Shown here piece after piece: positions 59,917-64,000 of a DNA stretch of 64,000 nucleotides (within the stretch, counting starts at the first letter, position 1; each line of letters begins with the position of its first letter). The position numbers were made by a program, and so were the translations under genes. Under the pieces are notes generated by a model, which was not told the DNA's origin, made no database searches, and saw only the letters and a list, made by a program, of their open reading frames with translations. Source of the stretch: Gammaproteobacteria bacterium. Lineage in GTDB: Bacteria; Pseudomonadota; Gammaproteobacteria; JADZEE01. The DNA is taken from positions 78,777-142,776 of the forward strand of contig JADZEE010000080.1 of assembly GCA_020850735.1 (NCBI GenBank), read 5' to 3'.

Positions 59917-60898
59917 CGCCGAGCCCGCGAGCGCTTTCAATGTCGTGCTCGATCCACCCGACAACGAGCGCCTCGCAAACCTGTGCGGGCAGTTCGACGA
60001 GCACCTGCGCCAGCTCGAACGGCGCCTGGGCGTGGAGATCAACAATCGAGGCAACAGCTTTCACGTCATCGGCTCGGCGGACACGGCGGCGGCCACGGGC
60101 CGCATCATCCGGGATCTCTACGAGGCGACGCTGACGACCATGCTCTCGCCGGCCGACGTGCATCTGCACCTGCAGCAGGCCGAAGTGGAAAGTCCGCTGC
60201 ACGCGGATGCCGAGCACGATACCGTGATCCGTACGCGGCGCGCCGTCGTGCGCGGCCGCGGGCCGAACCAGCGACGCTATATCCGCAACATTCTCACGCA
60301 CGACATCAACTTTGGCATCGGGCCGGCGGGAACGGGCAAGACCTACCTGGCCGTCGCCTGCGCGGTGGAAGCGCTGGAGCGCGTCCAGGTGCGGCGTCTG
60401 TGCCTCGTGCGCCCGGCGGTGGAGGCGGGTGAGCGCCTCGGTTTTCTACCTGGCGACATGGCGCAGAAAATCGACCCATATCTGCGCCCGCTTTACGATT
60501 CGCTGTACGAGATGCTCGGCTTCGAACGGGTCGCGAAACTGGTCGAGCGCAACGTCATAGAGATCGCGCCGCTCGCGTACATGCGCGGCCGCACTCTGAA
60601 CGACTCGTTCATCATCATGGACGAGGCGCAGAACACAACGGTCGAGCAGATGAAGATGTTCCTGACCCGGATCGGCTACGGTTCGACGGCCGTCATCAAC
60701 GGCGACGTTACCCAGGTCGATCTCCCGCGCGAACGTCGCTCGGGTCTGCGCCACGTCGTCGACGTCCTGCGTGGCCAGGACGGCATCAGCTTCACGTTCT
60801 TCCAGTCGCGTGACGTCGTCAGGCATCCGCTGGTGGCGCAGATCCTGGACGCCTACGAAGCCTACGAGCAGGGTGACGGCGCGCGTGACACGAGTTGA
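59900..60898 (+). CDS. ybeZ: PhoH-like ATPase (YbeZ)
   Basis: [50 protein letters not shown]; miaB-ybeZ-ybeY-ybeX-lnt synteny. Confidence 0.95.
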   Translation: MNTPADAEPASAFNVVLDPPDNERLANLCGQFDEHLRQLERRLGVEINNRGNSFHVIGSADTAAATGRIIRDLYEATLTTMLSPADVHLHLQQAEVESPLHADAEHDTVIRTRRAVVRGRGPNQRRYIRNILTHDINFGIGPAGTGKTYLAVACAVEALERVQVRRLCLVRPAVEAGERLGFLPGDMAQKIDPYLRPLYDSLYEMLGFERVAKLVERNVIEIAPLAYMRGRTLNDSFIIMDEAQNTTVEQMKMFLTRIGYGSTAVINGDVTQVDLPRERRSGLRHVVDVLRGQDGISFTFFQSRDVVRHPLVAQILDAYEAYEQGDGARDTS

Positions 60899-61352
60899 CC
60901 TGACCGTGCAATACGCGAGCCGATCGCGGGCCGTGCCGGCGGAAACAGCGCTGCGCCGCTGGGTGAGCGCGGCGCTCGGCGGCGGCCGGCGCGCGGCCCT
61001 GACGGTACGCATCGTCGATCGTGCCGAGAGCCGCAGGCTGAATTCACGCTGGCGTGGCCGGCGCAAACCGACCAACGTGCTGTCGTTCCCGTTCGGCGAT
61101 CGCGGGGTCCCGGGCGCGCGCGGACACATCGGCGATATCGTCGTGTGCGCACCGGTGGTCAACGCCGAAGCGAGTGCTCAGGGCAAGTCCAGGGAACAGC
61201 ACTGGGCGCACATCCTGGTCCACGGCACGCTGCACCTGCTCGGTCACGATCACGACGTCGGGGCGCGTGCCGCGCGCATGGAGGCGCTGGAACGCAGGCT
61301 GCTCGCCCGTATGGGTTATCCCGACCCGTACCAGTCAGGGACTAGTGCATGA
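60885..61352 (+). CDS. ybeY: Endoribonuclease YbeY (GTG start)
   Basis: RGRRKPTNVLSFPFGD, GDIVVCAPVVNAEA, HILVHGTLHLLGHDH. Confidence 0.94.
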   Translation: MTRVDLTVQYASRSRAVPAETALRRWVSAALGGGRRAALTVRIVDRAESRRLNSRWRGRRKPTNVLSFPFGDRGVPGARGHIGDIVVCAPVVNAEASAQGKSREQHWAHILVHGTLHLLGHDHDVGARAARMEALERRLLARMGYPDPYQSGTSA

Positions 61353-62224
61353 GCGACGACGACGCCGGCGATCCGCAGACACGCACGAATCTGTCCTGGT
61401 ACGAACGCTTGGCGAAGTTTCTGCGCCGGGAACCGTACACACGTGCGCAGATAGTCGATGTGCTGCGAGCCGCCGAGCGCAGCCACCTCATCGATCCCGA
61501 CACCCTGGCGACCATGGAAGGGGCCCTGCAGATGCTCGACATGCGTGTGCGCGACATCATGATCCCGCGCGCGGAGATGGTCGTGCTCGAGGAAGGCGCC
61601 GATCCGCGCCAGTACCTGGGCGTGGTGATCGAGTCGGGTCATTCGCGCTTTCCGCTGATGGACGCGCCACGTGATCAGGCGGTCGGCATCCTGATGGCGA
61701 AGGATCTGCTCGCTTTCCTGGCCCAGGGTGAAGCGCATTTCGACATCAAGGACGTGGTCCGCCCGCCGGTCTTCGTGCCGGAAAGCAAGCGTCTGAACAT
61801 TCTCCTGCGTGAATTTCGTACCAGTCGCAATCACATGGCCATCGTCGTCGACGAATACGGCGGAACGGCGGGACTGGTGAGCATCGAGGACGTCCTCGAA
61901 CAGATCGTCGGCGAGATCGACGATGAGCACGATGTCGGCGAGGAGTACGACATTCGCCCACACGGCCGCAATCGCTTCACGATCCGGGCTCGCACCCCGG
62001 TCGAGGATTTCAACGAGTATTTCGGCACCCGATTCGAGGACAAGGAATACGACACGCTCGGCGGCCTGGTGCTCAAGCTGTTCGGTCGCGTGCCGCGACG
62101 CGGCGAGGAGCTGGACTACGGCGGCTTCAATTTCAAGATCCTGCGCGCCGATCAGCGCCGCGTTCATCTGATGCGGGTGGTGCGCACACAGGCCGGCGTC
62201 GTCGCGACCACGGCCGGGGAATGA
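61349..62224 (+). CDS. ybeX: CorC/YbeX-type CBS-domain protein
   Basis: MRVRDIMIPRAEMVVLEEGADPRQYLGVVIESGHSRFPL; NHMAIVVDEYGGTAGLVSIEDVLEQIVGEIDDEHD. Confidence 0.94.
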   Translation: MSDDDAGDPQTRTNLSWYERLAKFLRREPYTRAQIVDVLRAAERSHLIDPDTLATMEGALQMLDMRVRDIMIPRAEMVVLEEGADPRQYLGVVIESGHSRFPLMDAPRDQAVGILMAKDLLAFLAQGEAHFDIKDVVRPPVFVPESKRLNILLREFRTSRNHMAIVVDEYGGTAGLVSIEDVLEQIVGEIDDEHDVGEEYDIRPHGRNRFTIRARTPVEDFNEYFGTRFEDKEYDTLGGLVLKLFGRVPRRGEELDYGGFNFKILRADQRRVHLMRVVRTQAGVVATTAGE

Positions 62225-62291
62225 CGCGCGCGACCCGGCGGTCGCGGCCCGGGTTCGACCGCCCGCGCGTGCGCACGGCCGGGCACGCGGC

Positions 62292-63785
62292 GTGAGGTGC
62301 AGCCCGCGCCGTCTCGATCTGGCCGCCCTGCTCGCCGGTTGCCTGTACCCGCTCGGATTCGCCCCCTTCGGCTGGTTCCTGCTGCCGGTGCTGGCGCTCG
62401 CCGGTCTGTTCGCCTGCATCGCGGGCGGCTGCAGTGTCCGTCGCGCCGCCTGGCGGGGCTGGCTGTTCGGCGTCGGCGCATTTGGTGTCGGGATCTCGTG
62501 GATCCAGGTGAGCGTGCACCAGTTCGGTCTGCCCTCGTATGTGTTCTCGGTCGGGGTGACGGTGCTGTTCGTGGCCTTCATGGCGCTGTATCCGGCTCTG
62601 GCGGGCTGGGCCACGGCGCGCTGGCGCCGGCCGGCGGGCGCGCGGGGGACGCTGGCTTTCGCACCCGCGGTATGGGTCGCGACCGAGTGGTTGCGGGGCT
62701 GGTTCCTGAGCGGTTTTCCGTGGCTGGAGTCGGGTTACAGCCAGATCGACTCGCCGATCGGCGGCTATGCGGCGATCGGCGGCGTACACCTGGTCAGCGT
62801 TGCGGTCGCGCTGAGCGCGGGTCTGTTGCTCACCGCGCTCCGTCACGGCGGCGTGGTTCGCGCCGGGAGCGTGGCCGCGCTGGCGGTGGTCTGGCTCGTG
62901 CCGGTGCCGCTGGCGCGCGTAGCGTGGACGCAGGCGGCCGGGCCGCCGCTCAGCGTCGCCCTGTTGCAGGGCAACGTCGCCCAGTCGGTCAAGTGGCTGG
63001 CGGAGCAGCGCCAGCAGACCATCGCGACCTACCTGCGGCTGTCAGAACCGCAGTGGGGCCGCGATCTCATCGTCTGGCCGGAAACGGCCGTCCCCGCATT
63101 CGACGTCGAGTTGCGCGATTTCCTCGCGGCCGTCGGCGAGCGGGCACGTGCTGACGGCACGCACGTGCTCATGGGCATTCCCATGCTGGACATGGACAGC
63201 GCGCGATACTTCAACGGCGTGATCGCCCTCGGTGCGACGCCCGGCGCCTACCGCAAGCGTCATCTCGTGCCGTTCGGCGAGTTCCTGCCGCTGTCGACGT
63301 TCATCGGCGGACTGCTCGATTTCCTCGACATCCCGATGTCGAGCTTCACCGCCGGCGCCCCCGTGCAGACGCCGGTACGTGCCGCCGGCTACGCGATCGG
63401 CATCTCGATCTGTTACGAGGACGCTTTCGGTGCGGAAGTGAGGGCCGGGCTGCCGGAAGCGGCGCTGCTGGTGAACGTCAGCAATGACGCGTGGTTCGGC
63501 AATTCACTCGCACCCCATCAGCACCTGGAGATCGCGCGCATGCGTGCGCGGGAAACCGGCCGCTTCCTGCTGCGAGCGACGAACACGGGGATCTCGGCAG
63601 TCATCGACGCGCACGGCGACATCCTCGCGCGGGCGCCGCAGTTCGCGGTGACCACGGTGGCGGCGAGCGTCGAACCGCGGATCGGCTCGACCCCTTACGT
63701 ACGTTTCGGTGATCTGCCCGCGCTGACCCTGCTCGTGCTCATGGTCGCGACCGCTTCGCGGCGCCCAACCGCGATTCCTGCCTGA
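62292..63785 (+). CDS. lnt: Apolipoprotein N-acyltransferase
   Basis: Multiple TM helices; VALLQGNVAQSVKW, IVWPETAVPAF, KRHLVPFGEFLPL, GISICYEDAFG, NVSNDAWFGNSLAPHQHLEIARMRARETGRFLLRATNTGIS. Confidence 0.95.
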   Translation: MRCSPRRLDLAALLAGCLYPLGFAPFGWFLLPVLALAGLFACIAGGCSVRRAAWRGWLFGVGAFGVGISWIQVSVHQFGLPSYVFSVGVTVLFVAFMALYPALAGWATARWRRPAGARGTLAFAPAVWVATEWLRGWFLSGFPWLESGYSQIDSPIGGYAAIGGVHLVSVAVALSAGLLLTALRHGGVVRAGSVAALAVVWLVPVPLARVAWTQAAGPPLSVALLQGNVAQSVKWLAEQRQQTIATYLRLSEPQWGRDLIVWPETAVPAFDVELRDFLAAVGERARADGTHVLMGIPMLDMDSARYFNGVIALGATPGAYRKRHLVPFGEFLPLSTFIGGLLDFLDIPMSSFTAGAPVQTPVRAAGYAIGISICYEDAFGAEVRAGLPEAALLVNVSNDAWFGNSLAPHQHLEIARMRARETGRFLLRATNTGISAVIDAHGDILARAPQFAVTTVAASVEPRIGSTPYVRFGDLPALTLLVLMVATASRRPTAIPA

Positions 63786-63786
63786 T

Positions 63787-64000
63787 TCAATCGCCCGCGT
63801 CCGGGGCACGCTGCCGATCGACTGCCGCCGACTGCAGATGCCGGTCGAACTCCCGGTCCTCGGCCGCGACCGCGAGCACTTCGCGCCGGTTCAGCCGCAG
63901 CAGCGTCGCCGGTTCCTCGGCCACGACCGTCGCCGTGCGCGTCTCATCGCCGAGCAGCGCGGTTTCACCGAAAAAATCCCCGGTGCCCAGGGTGGCGAGC
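63787..64000 (-). CDS. Cyclic-nucleotide-binding-domain protein, C-terminal part (5' end outside window; absent from the supplied ORF track)
   Basis: Translated by eye: LATLGTGDFFGETALLGDETRTATVVAEEPATLLRLNRREVLAVAAEDREFDRHLQSAAVDRQRAPDAGD*; GDFFGE cNMP-binding motif. Confidence 0.8.
   Translation of the reverse strand, partial: LATLGTGDFFGETALLGDETRTATVVAEEPATLLRLNRREVLAVAAEDREFDRHLQSAAVDRQRAPDAGD

Noticed and set aside
24041-60898. Two PhoH-family genes as a toxin-antitoxin (PhoAT-like) system
   Set aside because: The PIN-PhoH gene at 24041-25444 has no small antitoxin ORF upstream, and the gene at 59900-60898 is the housekeeping YbeZ in miaB-ybeY context.

Overview
This is a high-GC (roughly two-thirds G+C) proteobacterial chromosomal window, probably gammaproteobacterial, and mostly housekeeping. 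Main blocks: a large MshQ-like LamG/DUF6701 protein; a two-subunit N,N-dimethylformamidase-like pair; malonyl-CoA decarboxylase; rhlE; a cysteine synthase; a PlsC-like acyltransferase/alpha-beta hydrolase fusion; queG-parA-CHAD; perM; a PIN-PhoH gene; gcvR; dapA-bamC; der-bamB-yfgM-hisS-rodZ-pilW-rlmN-ndk; an IscR-type SUF cluster (iscR-sufA-B-C-D-S-U-T plus Rieske); cysE; valS-holC-pepA; lptG; tRNA-Glu(CTC); pcnB-folK-dNK-panC-cinA; miaB-phoH-ybeY-ybeX-lnt; and part of a cNMP-binding protein. I see no prophage, CRISPR array or intact transposase. The most notable observations are: (1) a ~190-bp dispersed element, two full copies and one partial, that begins exactly at the 3' end of host genes (shared CGACTGA, i.e. 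Asp-stop) and has terminal inverted repeats that change in compensatory fashion between copies; (2) an in-frame amber codon in an otherwise intact deoxynucleoside-kinase gene; (3) a ParA-like ATPase without ParB next to a CHAD-domain gene, a possible polyphosphate-granule positioning module; (4) a REP-like cluster containing a perfect 44-bp repeat; (5) a truncated flavin monooxygenase remnant; (6) a lipoprotein signal-peptide frame with no canonical start codon. All identifications come from reading protein motifs by eye; no database search was run.
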